Assembly (NCBI GenBank): GCA_050186335.1
Contig: JBFWYO010000024.1
Span: forward strand, 1-51,933
Length of the DNA: 51,933 nt
Source: JBFWYO01 sp050186335
GTDB taxonomy: Bacteria > Pseudomonadota > Alphaproteobacteria > Bin65
Direction of reading: 5' to 3'
Shown piece by piece: positions 32,548 to 41,683 of the stretch (the stretch's first letter is position 1; every line of letters starts with the position of its first letter). The notes under the pieces were generated by a model, which saw only the letters and a list, made by a program, of their open reading frames with translations, ran no database searches and had not been told where the DNA came from. The position numbers and the translations under genes are program-made.

Positions 32548-33414
32548 CTAGGCGTCCGCGCGGCGGACCGCCTCGTCGACTTCCTTGTCGATCTCTTCCT
32601 GGCGCGCTGCGCGCTTCTTCTCGACTATGCGCGCCGCCAGGATCGAAATGAAATACAGGATGCAGAGCGGGATCGCCAAGCCGAGCTGGCTGATCACGTC
32701 GGGCGGCGTGAGTATAGCGGCGAGAATGAATATGATGGCGACCGCATGCCGCCACTTCTTGATAAGGCCCGCCGAACTGACGATGCCGACGCGGGCCAGC
32801 AAGGTCAGCAGCACCGGCATCTCGAAGCTGACGCCGAAGGCGAAGATCAGCGCCATGACCAGCGACAGATACTCCGACACCTTGGGCATCAGCTTGATCT
32901 GCAGCGCGTCCTTGTCGGCCGCCTGCTCGAACGACAGGAAGAACTCCCAGGCGAACGGGAAGATCACATAATAAGCCAGCGCCGCGCCGGCCACGAACAG
33001 GACCGGCGTGGCCGCCAGGAACGGCAGAAAGGCGCTTTTTTCGTGCTTATAGAGACCCGGCGCGATGAACATCCACATTTGCGTGGCGAACAACGGGAAC
33101 GACAGGAAGGTCGCCGCCCAGAACGCGACTTTGATCTCGGTGAAGAATTTTTCGTAGAGCTGCGTGTAGATCATCAGCCCTTCGGTCGGCTTGCCGAAGT
33201 GGCGGACGAAAGCGGTATGCAGCGGCGCCGCCAGGAAATCGAAGATTTCCTTGGAGAAGTAGTAGCAAAGGATGAATGCCAGCACAAAACCAATCGCGCA
33301 TTTGATCAAGCGCGAACGCAGCTCGACCAAATGCGCGAGTAAAGGCATTCTGTCCTTATCGACGGCCTCGTCGGCCAATTCACTGACCTCCGTCGGCCTG
33401 AAAGGACATTTCAA
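32548..33414 (-). CDS. tatC: Sec-independent protein translocase TatC
   Basis: TatC is the six-helix core of the twin-arginine translocase and binds the RR signal peptide with TatB. The 288-residue protein has the N-terminal signature MPLLAHLVELRSRL with the Glu of the binding site. QMWMFIAPGLYKHEK, with its conserved loop, and LTPPDVISQLGLAIPLCILYF complete the pattern. The charged C-terminal tail is typical. It follows tatB by 16 bases and has an AAGG ribosome site. Confidence 0.96.
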   Translation of the reverse strand: MKCPFRPTEVSELADEAVDKDRMPLLAHLVELRSRLIKCAIGFVLAFILCYYFSKEIFDFLAAPLHTAFVRHFGKPTEGLMIYTQLYEKFFTEIKVAFWAATFLSFPLFATQMWMFIAPGLYKHEKSAFLPFLAATPVLFVAGAALAYYVIFPFAWEFFLSFEQAADKDALQIKLMPKVSEYLSLVMALIFAFGVSFEMPVLLTLLARVGIVSSAGLIKKWRHAVAIIFILAAILTPPDVISQLGLAIPLCILYFISILAARIVEKKRAARQEEIDKEVDEAVRRADA

Positions 33415-33430
33415 GCCTTCTTGGTTTTAA

Positions 33431-34063
33431 CTACTTCTTCTTCTTCGCTGCTTTTTTCTTCGCTTTACGTTTTGCTTTTTTCTTAGCCACGATTTTAGTC
33501 TCCTCTGTTGTACCTACTTCGGCGTTTGGTTTTGGTCGATTTCCGCTCGCAGAGTTGGTCGGCTTAGACTTGGTGTTTTTGTCCGACTTTCGCACTGGCC
33601 TCTTGGCTTCTGCTCCTTCGGTCCGCTTCCGCACTCCATTCGGTTTCTTCGCTTTGCTTGGCGATTCGACTTTTCTTGCCGCATCGGCCGCTGCAGGCGC
33701 TTCCACTTTACTCGGTGCGGAAATCGATTCCGATTTCACTTCGGGCTTCGATTCCAGCAACCCCACTGGGAAACTTTTCTCGCCGGTTTGGTCCATCCCG
33801 GTAGTCTGTTCACCCGTGACACCTTGAATTGTAGCAGATTCTATTTCCTTTGTAACTGATTCTATTTGGTTCTTTATATCCTGCATCGGAACTTCGCGCG
33901 CCACTTGATCGAGGCCTTCGCGAAACTCCCGCGCGAGCGATTTCATTTTGCCGATCCACTCGCCGACGGTGCGGATCGCGGTCGGGAGATCTTTCGGGCG
34001 AATGACCAGCAGCGCCACGATGATCGTGAACAGAATCTGCCCGGGCGTGCCTATATCCAGCAT
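33431..34063 (-). CDS. tatB: Sec-independent protein translocase TatB, long AT-rich tail
   Basis: TatB pairs with TatC to receive twin-arginine substrates. The N-terminal membrane helix (ILFTIIVALLVIRPKDLP) and amphipathic helix (TVGEWIGKMKSLAREFREGL, about 33-52) are normal. From residue 61 to 210 the sequence is low-complexity, rich in Lys, Glu, Ser and Pro, and ends in a Lys/Ala-rich basic run. The DNA of this tail (33431-33883) averages about 49% GC, well below its neighbours. Basic tails occur in other TatB proteins, but the base shift is unusual. Confidence 0.92.
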   Translation of the reverse strand: MLDIGTPGQILFTIIVALLVIRPKDLPTAIRTVGEWIGKMKSLAREFREGLDQVAREVPMQDIKNQIESVTKEIESATIQGVTGEQTTGMDQTGEKSFPVGLLESKPEVKSESISAPSKVEAPAAADAARKVESPSKAKKPNGVRKRTEGAEAKRPVRKSDKNTKSKPTNSASGNRPKPNAEVGTTEETKIVAKKKAKRKAKKKAAKKKK

Positions 34064-34109
34064 CGACGCGGCCTAAGATGAAGAAAATGCGGGAAAATTT
34101 CGTCCCGCC

Positions 34110-34439
34110 TTATCCCTTCGTCTGCTTCTTGCGCGTGGCGGTCTTGGGCGGCTCCGACGCCGCGACGTTGTCGTTCGCATCGCGCACCACGGTTTGCGGC
34201 TGCGGTTGCGGCGGCTGCGCCTGAATGATCTGCGGCTGCGGCGCCGGCGCGGTCTGCACCGGTTGCGGCGCCGGTTGCGACTGCGAAGTGTCGACTTCGC
34301 CGTCGTCCTTCATGCTGCCCTTGAAGGCTTTGATGCCGGTGCCGAGGTCTTTCATCAGGCGCGGGATCTTCCCGGCGCCGAACAGCACAACGATGACCAG
34401 AATGACGATCAGGATGTGCCAAAAGCTCAATCCGCCCAT
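34110..34439 (-). CDS. tatA: Sec-independent protein translocase TatA
   Basis: TatA assembles the size-variable pore of the Tat system. The 109-residue protein has the membrane helix FWHILIVILVIVVLFGAGKI and the Phe-Gly hinge, then the amphipathic helix RLMKDLGTGIKAFKGSMKDD. The tail is longer than usual, with a Pro/Gln-rich stretch and a basic end. CAGGAG precedes the ATG. The order tatA-tatB-tatC is canonical, with 46 and 16 base gaps. Possible clients in the window include the twin-arginine-like binding protein at 15643-16863. Confidence 0.95.
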   Translation of the reverse strand: MGGLSFWHILIVILVIVVLFGAGKIPRLMKDLGTGIKAFKGSMKDDGEVDTSQSQPAPQPVQTAPAPQPQIIQAQPPQPQPQTVVRDANDNVAASEPPKTATRKKQTKG

Positions 34440-34568
34440 AACGTATTCGCTCCTGTTGGTGGAAGCCGCGATGTTTTGCGCGGCGTCATTGTTGGATGCA
34501 TCATTGCAGATGCTTGGCGGCGCTGCAATCCCTGCAATCCCAACGAGATAACCGATCCGACCGGCGTA

Positions 34569-35675
34569 TTACGGGGCCGGTGGGGCCGATTTCGTGCGAT
34601 CCGGCTCCGCCGCAAAGACAAATATGTGCGCCGGATCGATGCGCAATGCGACACCTTGGCCGGCGTTCGGTACGATTTGCCCGACATAGCGGCCGTATAC
34701 GTTCGCGGCGCCCGCGGCACCCGTCGTTCGCAGGTGCACAAGCCAATCGACGCCGAGCGGGCGCGCGTAGATGACCGTTGCCGTGCACGCGTTGTTCGAA
34801 GCCGCGCTCGACGCAATATCGACTTGCACGCCGGCGTGGCGGACCAGCACTTCCACGCGCGCTCCGGCGGCAAATCCGGGCGCGCAGACCGGGCCGAGCG
34901 CCGTCGCGGCCATTCCGTGCGCGTCGACCACCGCCTCCAAGCGGTTGACGTCGCTCAGGAACGCGGTAACGAACGCGCTGCGCGGCTGTGCATAAACTTC
35001 ATGGGGCGGCCCGATCTGCACGATGCGGCCGGCGCGCATCACGGCGATGCGGTCGCCCATGAACATCGCCTCTTCGGGGTCGTGCGTGACGATGACCGTT
35101 GCCGTGCCGGCCGCCTTGAGCAGCCGCCAAGTCTCGTCGGCCACGCGATGCCGCAGTCGCGCGTCCAGGCCCGAGAAGGGCTCATCGAGCAGCATAAGGT
35201 GCGGTTGCGGGCACAGCGCACGGGCCAAGGCCACGCGCTGCTGCTGACCGCCGGACAGCGTGTGCGGAAAGGCGCGCGCGAACTCCGCCATGCCGACCTG
35301 TGCCAGCGCATCGCGCACGCGCGCTTCGCGCGCCGCATCGTCCAACTGCCGCAGGCCGAACGCGACATTGCCTTCGACCGTCAGGTGCGGAAACAGGGCG
35401 TAATCCTGAAACACCAAGCCGACATCGCGGCGATTCGGCGGCAAATCGATGCCGCGGTCGGCATCCGCCACCGCGATGTTTTCGATGCGCACCTGCCCGG
35501 CCTGTATTTTCTCGAGTCCGGCGGCCAGCCTCAGCAAAGTCGACTTGCCGCACCCGGAGGGTCCGAGCAAACACAGTATTTCCCCATGCGCGACGTCGAG
35601 CGATACGTCGTCGACCGCGACCAGATCGCCGAACCGATGGGTAACGCGTGTCAATGCGAGGGCCAAGTTCGCCAT
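34569..35675 (-). CDS. Ferric-iron-type ABC transporter ATP-binding protein
   Basis: This 368-residue ATPase is of the FbpC/PotA class. Walker A is LLGPSGCGKSTLLR, the signature LSGGQQQRVALARAL, and Walker B LMLLDEPFSGLDARLR, with the switch His in VTHDPEEA. A C-terminal TOBE-like domain (about 270-355) follows. The partner permease is the directly upstream gene, joined by a TGATG overlap. Iron(III) is the best guess from the permease type; thiamine or phosphonate importers look similar. Transport would use ATP at the inner membrane. Confidence 0.85.
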   Translation of the reverse strand: MANLALALTRVTHRFGDLVAVDDVSLDVAHGEILCLLGPSGCGKSTLLRLAAGLEKIQAGQVRIENIAVADADRGIDLPPNRRDVGLVFQDYALFPHLTVEGNVAFGLRQLDDAAREARVRDALAQVGMAEFARAFPHTLSGGQQQRVALARALCPQPHLMLLDEPFSGLDARLRHRVADETWRLLKAAGTATVIVTHDPEEAMFMGDRIAVMRAGRIVQIGPPHEVYAQPRSAFVTAFLSDVNRLEAVVDAHGMAATALGPVCAPGFAAGARVEVLVRHAGVQVDIASSAASNNACTATVIYARPLGVDWLVHLRTTGAAGAANVYGRYVGQIVPNAGQGVALRIDPAHIFVFAAEPDRTKSAPPAP

Positions 35676-37384
35676 CACGCGACAACCTCGCGGCGCGGTT
35701 CGGCGCCCGGTCGCGCCCGGGCGACCGCCCGGCTCAACAAAATGACCGGCAAAATGCCGGCGGCGACGATGGCGAGCGCCGACGCCCCCGCCTCGCGCAG
35801 TTGTTCGTCGCCGGCATATTCGTACGTGCGGATCGCCAGCGTGTCGAAGTTGAACGGCCGGATGAGCAGCGTCGCCGGCAATTCCTTCATCACGTCGACG
35901 AAAACCAGCAGGCACGCGCTCAACAAACTGCCTTTGATGATCGGCGCGTGGACGCGCGCCAGCGTAGCCATGGGGGTCGCGCCCAATCCGCGCGCCGCAT
36001 CATCCATGTGCGGGGTGATGCGGCTTAAGCCGGACTCGACGGCGCCCAGCGCGATCGCCAGAAAACGCACGGTGTAGGCAAACAACAATGTCGCGATGCC
36101 GCCACTCAATATAAGCCCGGACGAAACACCGAAATATTCGCGCAACAGTCCGTCGAGGGCGTTGTCGAACCATGCGAACGGGAGCACCACGCCGACCGCG
36201 ATGACAGCACCGGGCGTCGCATAGCCAAGACCGGCCACGCGTGCGCACACGCGTTCGAGGCGGCCGCCGCCCATGCGCATGCCGTAGCCGAGCAGTAAGG
36301 CGACGAATAGGGTCAATACCGAAGCGGCGGCGGCAAGTGTCACGCTGTTGACGACCAAACGGACAAAGCGTGTATCGATTGTCTGCGCGGCGGTTTCCAG
36401 CGTCCAGGCGACCAGCGCCGCGGCCGGCAGCAGGAAGCCGAACAGCAGCGGCAGGGCGCAGAAAATCATCGCGGCCGCGGCGCGCCAGCCGCGCAGCTTG
36501 AAACTCGGCAATGCGCGGTAGCGCGTCGACATGTGATGAAAGGCCGCGCGGCCGCGCGAGCGCCGCTCGATCCACAGCAGGGCGAAGACGAACAGCATGA
36601 GCAGCGCGGCCAATTGAAGCGCCGCGTCCGGCCGGTTCATGTTGAGCCAGGTGCGATAGATCCCGGTAGTGAACGTGTCGACGCCGAAATACTGCACGGT
36701 GCCGAAATCGCTCAGCGCTTCCATCAGCGCCAGCGCGGTGCCGGCGGCGATCGACGGGCGCGCCAAGGGCAATGCCACGCGCCACATTGCCGCCCACGGC
36801 CCGCAGCCCAATGTGCGACTGACTTCCAGGCTGCATACCGACTGTTCGACGAACGCGGCGCGCGACAGCAGATACACGTAGGGATACAGCACCAGCACCA
36901 GCATCACGATGGCGCCGCCGAGCGAGCGGACTTCCGGGAACCAGTAATCGCCCTTCGCGGTCCAGCCGAACCATTCGCGCAGCATGCTCTGTGCCGGCCC
37001 GGCATAATCCAACAGACCGGTATACGTGTAAGCGATGACATAGGCTGGCACCGCGAGCGGCAGCAGCAGCGCCCATTCGAATATGCGACGGAAGGGAAAA
37101 TCGCACAGGCTGACAAGCCAGGCGGTTCCGACGCCGCCGAGCAGCACGCCCAGGCCGACGCCGAGCAGAATCCATATGGTGTTGGCGACGTAGCTCGGCA
37201 GTACGGTGGCGGCAAGGTGCGACCAGATATCGCCGGTCGGCGCCAGGCTGCCGATCAAGACGACCAGGATCGGCAAGGTCAGCAGCAACGCCACGGTAAT
37301 CGTGCCGAAACGCCACAGCCCCGCCCCGCCGGGCCATCGGCGCGCGTATCGGCGGTTCGGCACGGTGGTCGTGGAAGCGGTCAT
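35675..37384 (-). CDS. Ferric-iron-type ABC transporter permease (fused, two domains)
   Basis: This 569-residue inner-membrane protein has about twelve helices in two homologous halves, as in FbpB/SfuB. Each half has an EAA-type loop: EVSRTLGCGPWAAMWRVALPLARPSI in the first and DDAARGLGATPMATLARVHAPIIKGS in the second. ALMEALSDFGTVQYFGV and LVFVDVMKELPATLLIRPFNFDTLA are hallmark segments of ferric-iron permeases. The ATG at 37384 starts MTASTTT. No periplasmic iron-binding protein (FbpA) lies beside it, which is unusual. Confidence 0.85.
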   Translation of the reverse strand: MTASTTTVPNRRYARRWPGGAGLWRFGTITVALLLTLPILVVLIGSLAPTGDIWSHLAATVLPSYVANTIWILLGVGLGVLLGGVGTAWLVSLCDFPFRRIFEWALLLPLAVPAYVIAYTYTGLLDYAGPAQSMLREWFGWTAKGDYWFPEVRSLGGAIVMLVLVLYPYVYLLSRAAFVEQSVCSLEVSRTLGCGPWAAMWRVALPLARPSIAAGTALALMEALSDFGTVQYFGVDTFTTGIYRTWLNMNRPDAALQLAALLMLFVFALLWIERRSRGRAAFHHMSTRYRALPSFKLRGWRAAAAMIFCALPLLFGFLLPAAALVAWTLETAAQTIDTRFVRLVVNSVTLAAAASVLTLFVALLLGYGMRMGGGRLERVCARVAGLGYATPGAVIAVGVVLPFAWFDNALDGLLREYFGVSSGLILSGGIATLLFAYTVRFLAIALGAVESGLSRITPHMDDAARGLGATPMATLARVHAPIIKGSLLSACLLVFVDVMKELPATLLIRPFNFDTLAIRTYEYAGDEQLREAGASALAIVAAGILPVILLSRAVARARPGAEPRREVVA

Positions 37385-37517
37385 GTCCCCGAAACGGCAG
37401 AAGGTGTCGCGCTCCGTTGTACCGAACCGGAGCCGCCGCACGCAATTCATTCAGGGTAGGCGATCGACGCGCCCGCTGCCATCGGCGCATTGCCGCGAAC
37501 GGGATGCGGTTGACCGT

Positions 37518-38273
37518 TCAGTCGTCGCCGCGACCGGGCATCGCCTGGGCCGGCGGCGGATCGTCGAAATGCCGATCGGCGCCGCGGCGCGGCGGCTCCT
37601 CGGAATCGAGCTCGCGGGCGATCTCTTCGGCGGTCGGCGCGTCCTCGTCTTCCTCGGCCAGCGGCTCGGTGAATTCCAGTTGGCCTTCGTCGCCCGGCTC
37701 GTCTTTGGCCTCGGTTTCTTCCGCGCGGAACGCCTGAATGGCCGGCCGCGCATCGAGGAAGCCGGCGGCCTTCAGTTCGGCGATGCCGGGCAAATCCTTG
37801 GTGTCGGCAAGGCCGAAATGATCGAGAAACGCCCTGGTGGTCATCCAAGTGACCGGCCGGCCCGGCGTGTGGCGGCGGCGACCGGGCGCGATCCAGCCCA
37901 TTTCAAGCAGCACTTCGAGCGTGCCCTTGCTCTGCGCGACTCCCCGCACTTCTTCGATCTCGGCGCGCGTGATCGGCTGGTGATAGGCGATGATCGCCAG
38001 CGTTTCGACGGCGGCGCGCGACAGTTTGCGCGTCACGGTTCGTTCGATCTGCAGCCGCCCGGCGAGATCGGGCGCCGTACGGAACGCCCAGCCGTTCGCA
38101 ACCCGCACCAAATGCACGCCGCGATGCTCGTATACCGCCTGCAATTCGGCGACCAGCGCTCCAACGTCGGTACCTTCCGGCAAGCGGTTGGCGATCTGCT
38201 GGTCGCTGACCGGTTCGGTCGACGCGTAGATCAACGCCTCCAGCAAGCGCAGGTTCTGGTTATTTTCTGTCAT
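37518..38273 (-). CDS. scpB: Segregation and condensation protein B
   Basis: ScpB forms the SMC-ScpA-ScpB condensin that compacts and segregates the chromosome. The 251-residue protein has two winged-helix domains: LRLLEALIYASTEPVSDQQIANRL near the start, and AVETLAIIAYHQPITRAEIEEVRGV with ALIxxxVxxG-like TWMTTRAFLDHFGL in the second. The last 80 residues are acidic and disordered, longer than in B. subtilis. It overlaps scpA by 14 bases. Confidence 0.94.
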   Translation of the reverse strand: MTENNQNLRLLEALIYASTEPVSDQQIANRLPEGTDVGALVAELQAVYEHRGVHLVRVANGWAFRTAPDLAGRLQIERTVTRKLSRAAVETLAIIAYHQPITRAEIEEVRGVAQSKGTLEVLLEMGWIAPGRRRHTPGRPVTWMTTRAFLDHFGLADTKDLPGIAELKAAGFLDARPAIQAFRAEETEAKDEPGDEGQLEFTEPLAEEDEDAPTAEEIARELDSEEPPRRGADRHFDDPPPAQAMPGRGDD

Positions 38274-39060
38274 CGCGGCTCTGATGTGTCCTGACGTAGA
38301 TGGGCCCGAAATGCTCGTCCTGGCGCAATTCCAGCTGGCCCGCCTTGGCCATCTCCAGACTGGCGACGAACGTCGAAGCGACCGCCGAGCGCGTATTCAA
38401 GCCGACCTGAAGTTCGGCCGGCAGGAACGACAGCAAGGTCGTCCACTCCATGCTCTGCCCGAGCAAAGCGCCGAGGCGCCGCGCTGCCTCCTCGACCGAA
38501 TACAGCTCGAACGAAGCGCGAATCTCCAAAGTCGTATCGGTGCCGCGCTTCTTCTGATCGCCGTACGCCTTGAGCAGATCGTAGAGTTTGACGTCGTAGA
38601 CGACCTTGGTGATGACCGGCAGGTCTTCGACCTCGCCCCGCCCCCAGAAATCGACGCCTTTGCGCGGCCGCGCCATCATCCGCGCCGCCGCATCGCGCAT
38701 CGCATCGAGGCGGCGCAGTTGGAATTGCAGCGCCGCGGCCATTTCGGGGCCGCTCGGCTCGTCGTCGCCGCCGGTTTTCGGCAGCAGCAGACGGGATTTC
38801 AGGTACGCGAGCCATGCCGCCATGACCAGATAATCGGCGGCGAGTTCGAGGCGCAGCTTGCGCGCCTTGGCGACGAATTCGAGATACTGGTCCGCCAGCT
38901 TGAGAATCGAGATCTTAGTGAGGTCGACCTTTTGTTCGCGCGCCAAGGTCAGCAGCACGTCAAGCGGGCCTTCATAGCCCTCCAGATCGACGATGAGCTG
39001 TTCGCCCATCGGCGCCGGCTCGGACACCGGCGGCGTGGGAGTGAATTCTTCTACCGACAT
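38260..39060 (-). CDS. scpA: Segregation and condensation protein A
   Basis: ScpA is the kleisin that bridges SMC heads. The 266-residue protein has the N-terminal signature LEGYEGPLDVLLTLAREQKVDLTKI and ADYLVMAAWLAYLKSRLLLP, with a C-terminal winged helix (VASTFVASLEMAKAGQLELRQDEHFGPIYV). The ATG at 39060 starts MSVEEF, four bases after the M50 protease stop; a start at 39096 would run into that gene. Confidence 0.95.
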   Translation of the reverse strand: MSVEEFTPTPPVSEPAPMGEQLIVDLEGYEGPLDVLLTLAREQKVDLTKISILKLADQYLEFVAKARKLRLELAADYLVMAAWLAYLKSRLLLPKTGGDDEPSGPEMAAALQFQLRRLDAMRDAAARMMARPRKGVDFWGRGEVEDLPVITKVVYDVKLYDLLKAYGDQKKRGTDTTLEIRASFELYSVEEAARRLGALLGQSMEWTTLLSFLPAELQVGLNTRSAVASTFVASLEMAKAGQLELRQDEHFGPIYVRTHQSRDDRK

Positions 39061-39064
39061 CAAT

Positions 39065-39766
39065 CTAGGACCGCTTGCCTTGGGCCAAGCCTGCAACGTT
39101 GCGCACGAGAGTCTCCAGGCCGTCCATTACGGGCTCGATGGCCCAGCGGAACGGATCGACCTTATACCCCAGGCTGCCTGACACCCACGGTAGGACAAAC
39201 AAGACCCCTAATACCACGACCAATCCCCAGCGTTCCAGCGGCAGCAGCGCATTCGCCGCGCGGGCCGGCAACAGGCCCGTCAGCACCCTGCCGCCGTCGA
39301 GGGGCGGGATCGGGATCATGTTAAAGACCGCCAGGATGGCGTTAATCAAGATCGAAGTGGTCAACAGGTTGAATAAGAACTGCGAACCGGCAGCGCCCGG
39401 ACTGACGAACGCCAAGGCAACGGCGGAAATCAACGCCAGCAGGATATTCGCGCCTGGGCCGGCCAAAGCCACAAGAATCATATCGCGCCGGGGCTTGCCC
39501 ATGCGCATCGGGTTGACCTGCACGGGCTTCGCCCAGCCGAAAGCGGCACCCGTCGTCAGGTACAGCGCCGCCGGCAACAATAAGGTGCCGACCGGATCGA
39601 TGTGCCGGATCGGATTCAGCGTCACGCGGCCGGCAAGATAAGGCGTCGGGTCGCCGAGCTTCCAGGCGACCAGGCCATGAGCCGCCTCATGCATGGTGAT
39701 GGCAATGATGATCGGGATTGCGACCGCCAGCACGTCCAGCACGTCGATCGTGTCGAACCAACTCAT
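39065..39766 (-). CDS. Site-2 protease family (M50) membrane metalloprotease
   Basis: This 233-residue membrane protein has the zinc motif HEAAH (in ITMHEAAHGLVAWKLGD) in a membrane helix and a second conserved motif FNMIPIPPLDGGRV supplying the third ligand Asp. It lacks the PDZ domains of RseP, so it belongs to the small YwhC/SpoIVFB-like group. Such proteases cut within the membrane; no substrate is evident. The ATG overlaps the nagZ stop by ATGA. Placement between nagZ and scpA couples it to cell-wall and segregation genes. Confidence 0.9.
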   Translation of the reverse strand: MSWFDTIDVLDVLAVAIPIIIAITMHEAAHGLVAWKLGDPTPYLAGRVTLNPIRHIDPVGTLLLPAALYLTTGAAFGWAKPVQVNPMRMGKPRRDMILVALAGPGANILLALISAVALAFVSPGAAGSQFLFNLLTTSILINAILAVFNMIPIPPLDGGRVLTGLLPARAANALLPLERWGLVVVLGVLFVLPWVSGSLGYKVDPFRWAIEPVMDGLETLVRNVAGLAQGKRS

Positions 39767-40797
39767 GCGTAGCCCTGGATCAGGCCGGCAAACTCGCGCA
39801 GCCCGGCCGTTGCGTCGAAAGCGCCCGGCGCATGCCGGTGGGCCCGGGCGCGCGCGAGCCGTTCCGCGGTCCTTAGGCACATCGAGCCGGCAGCGGTGGC
39901 GATTTGGGTCATTTCGGACATTTTACCGTTGCAATGCAACAGCAGATCGCACCCCGCATCGAGGGAACCTCGCGTGCGTTCGGCGAAATCGCCCCGCAAT
40001 GCCTGCATGGAAAGATCGTCGGTCATCAACACGCCATCGTAATTCATATGGCCCCGGATGACACGGTTGACAATCCGCGCCGATTGCGTGGCCGGCGCCG
40101 AGGAATCCAACGCCGTGTACAGGACATGCGCGGTCATGGCGAACGGAATGTCAGCCAATGCGCGAAACGGCGCGAAATCGACCGCTTCCAGCTCGCGCTC
40201 CGCAGTATCGACCGCCGGCAGCGATAAATGGCTGTCGGCCAGCGCCCGGCCATGGCCGGGGATGTGCTTGATGACCGGCAGCACGCCCCCTTGCATCAGC
40301 CCGTCGGCGGCAACGCGGCCAAGGTCGATGACCTGCGCCGCCGTCGCACCGTAGGCACGGTCGCCGATGATCTCATGGCTGCCGGGCTGCGGCACGTCGA
40401 GCACCGGCAGGCAATCGACCGTTATGCCGAGTTCGAGCAGTTCGTGCGCGATCAACCGGCTGTTGAGGAATGTGGCGGCGCGCGCGCGACCGCGGTCGTC
40501 GGCATATATCATGCCGAACAGGGAGGCCGGCGGCGGCGCGCGCCAGACCGGCGGGCGCAGACGCGCGACGCGCCCACCCTCTTGGTCGATCAGGATCGGC
40601 ACGTCCTGGCAGCCGACGATCTCGCGCATCCGGTCGGTCAGCGCGCGCATCTGTTTCTTGGATTCGCAGTTTCGCCCGAACAGGATGAAACCGGCCGGCC
40701 GGATCTCACGGAAAAACGAAATTTCGTCCGGCGTGAGTGTCTTGCCGTCGCAGCCGAAGATCGCGGGACAGCGCGGCGGTGCGTCAGGCTTTGACAA
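39763..40797 (-). CDS. nagZ: Beta-N-acetylhexosaminidase NagZ (GH3)
   Basis: NagZ removes GlcNAc from anhydro-muropeptides in cytoplasmic peptidoglycan recycling and can shape AmpC induction. The roughly 344-residue protein has the GH3 signature VIKHIPGHGRALADSH (active-site His) and VLMTDDLSMQAL with the nucleophile Asp. EIRPAGFILFGRN and DQEGGRVARLRPP are typical of NagZ. No ATG fits; the best start is TTG at 40797, inside the SPOR gene's 3' end (14-base overlap). Confidence 0.92.
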   Translation of the reverse strand: MSKPDAPPRCPAIFGCDGKTLTPDEISFFREIRPAGFILFGRNCESKKQMRALTDRMREIVGCQDVPILIDQEGGRVARLRPPVWRAPPPASLFGMIYADDRGRARAATFLNSRLIAHELLELGITVDCLPVLDVPQPGSHEIIGDRAYGATAAQVIDLGRVAADGLMQGGVLPVIKHIPGHGRALADSHLSLPAVDTAERELEAVDFAPFRALADIPFAMTAHVLYTALDSSAPATQSARIVNRVIRGHMNYDGVLMTDDLSMQALRGDFAERTRGSLDAGCDLLLHCNGKMSEMTQIATAAGSMCLRTAERLARARAHRHAPGAFDATAGLREFAGLIQGYA

Positions 40798-41683
40798 GTA
40801 TGCAGCCGATCTTGCGCTTTTCCAGCTGCGTGCAGAGCGTCTTGACCGCATCGGGCGACCGCAGCGGGCCGGCCTGCAAGCGGAACACCTCGGCTTTATC
40901 CTGAATCACTTTCTCGATGATCATGTTCAAGTCGCCCAGCACGTCAGGATGCCGCGCGACGAGCGATTGCCATTGCCGACTGGCGGCGCCAGGCGAATTG
41001 AATGCGCCCAGCTGGACCCGATACGGCCCGATCAGGTCCGCCGTGGTGACGCGCGGCGGCGCCTGCAGTTTGACCGGCGGTTGGGTTGCGGGCTTGGTCG
41101 CGACGGTCTTCGGCACGGGTTTTTTCGCCTCGTCCGGCTTTTTTTCCAATGCCGGCAGCGGTTTGGCGGGTGGTTCCTTGGCCCGCGCCAGCCTGTCGCC
41201 CTCGGGCGTGACCGGCTTCAGGACATCCCCGACATCCGCTTTCTCGGGACTGTCGGCGACAGCCATCGGAGCGGCGACTTTCGCCTTGGCTTTGTCTTTG
41301 CCGGGTGCCGGCAGGAACTGCTCGATCTTCTTGTTGTCTTTGGCGGTCTGCGCCGGAAGATACGGATCGACTTTCGGGATCGGCTGCGTTTTTTCGTCGG
41401 CGTCGAGCTTGGTGTAAATTTCGGCCGAGCTGTTCGGCACCTTCACGCCGCCCGGATCCGTCGGCGCGACCTTGATCGGCGCCTTATCGGCCTTGACCAG
41501 CGGCGCCACGCTGTGCGGATCGATGCGCGTGCCCTCGGAATATGCGTACCAGCCGACGCCCGCCAATCCGCCGATCGAGACAGCCATCAAAGCGAACCGG
41601 AACCAGCGCCGACGCGGCTCCGGTTCTGCGTCGGGCAGTTCTTCCGTCGACTCCCCGTAGGTCGGGAAATCCTCGCCCCTCAT
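40784..41683 (-). CDS. SPOR-domain membrane protein
   Basis: This 299-residue bitopic protein has a short cytoplasmic N-terminus, one membrane helix (about 30-48), a long Pro/Lys/Ala-rich periplasmic linker (50-212) and a SPOR domain (about 215-299, starting GPYRVQLGAFNSPGAASRQW). SPOR domains bind denuded glycan strands at division septa. Among Alphaproteobacteria such a protein is often encoded next to argS and nagZ. The ATG at 41683 overlaps the argS stop (TGATG); the codon before it is TTG. Confidence 0.85.
   Translation of the reverse strand: MRGEDFPTYGESTEELPDAEPEPRRRWFRFALMAVSIGGLAGVGWYAYSEGTRIDPHSVAPLVKADKAPIKVAPTDPGGVKVPNSSAEIYTKLDADEKTQPIPKVDPYLPAQTAKDNKKIEQFLPAPGKDKAKAKVAAPMAVADSPEKADVGDVLKPVTPEGDRLARAKEPPAKPLPALEKKPDEAKKPVPKTVATKPATQPPVKLQAPPRVTTADLIGPYRVQLGAFNSPGAASRQWQSLVARHPDVLGDLNMIIEKVIQDKAEVFRLQAGPLRSPDAVKTLCTQLEKRKIGCILVKA

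Noticed and set aside
34194..36077. 627-codon plus-strand frame opposite tatA and the ABC genes
   Set aside because: Covers several clear minus-strand genes and shows no domain.
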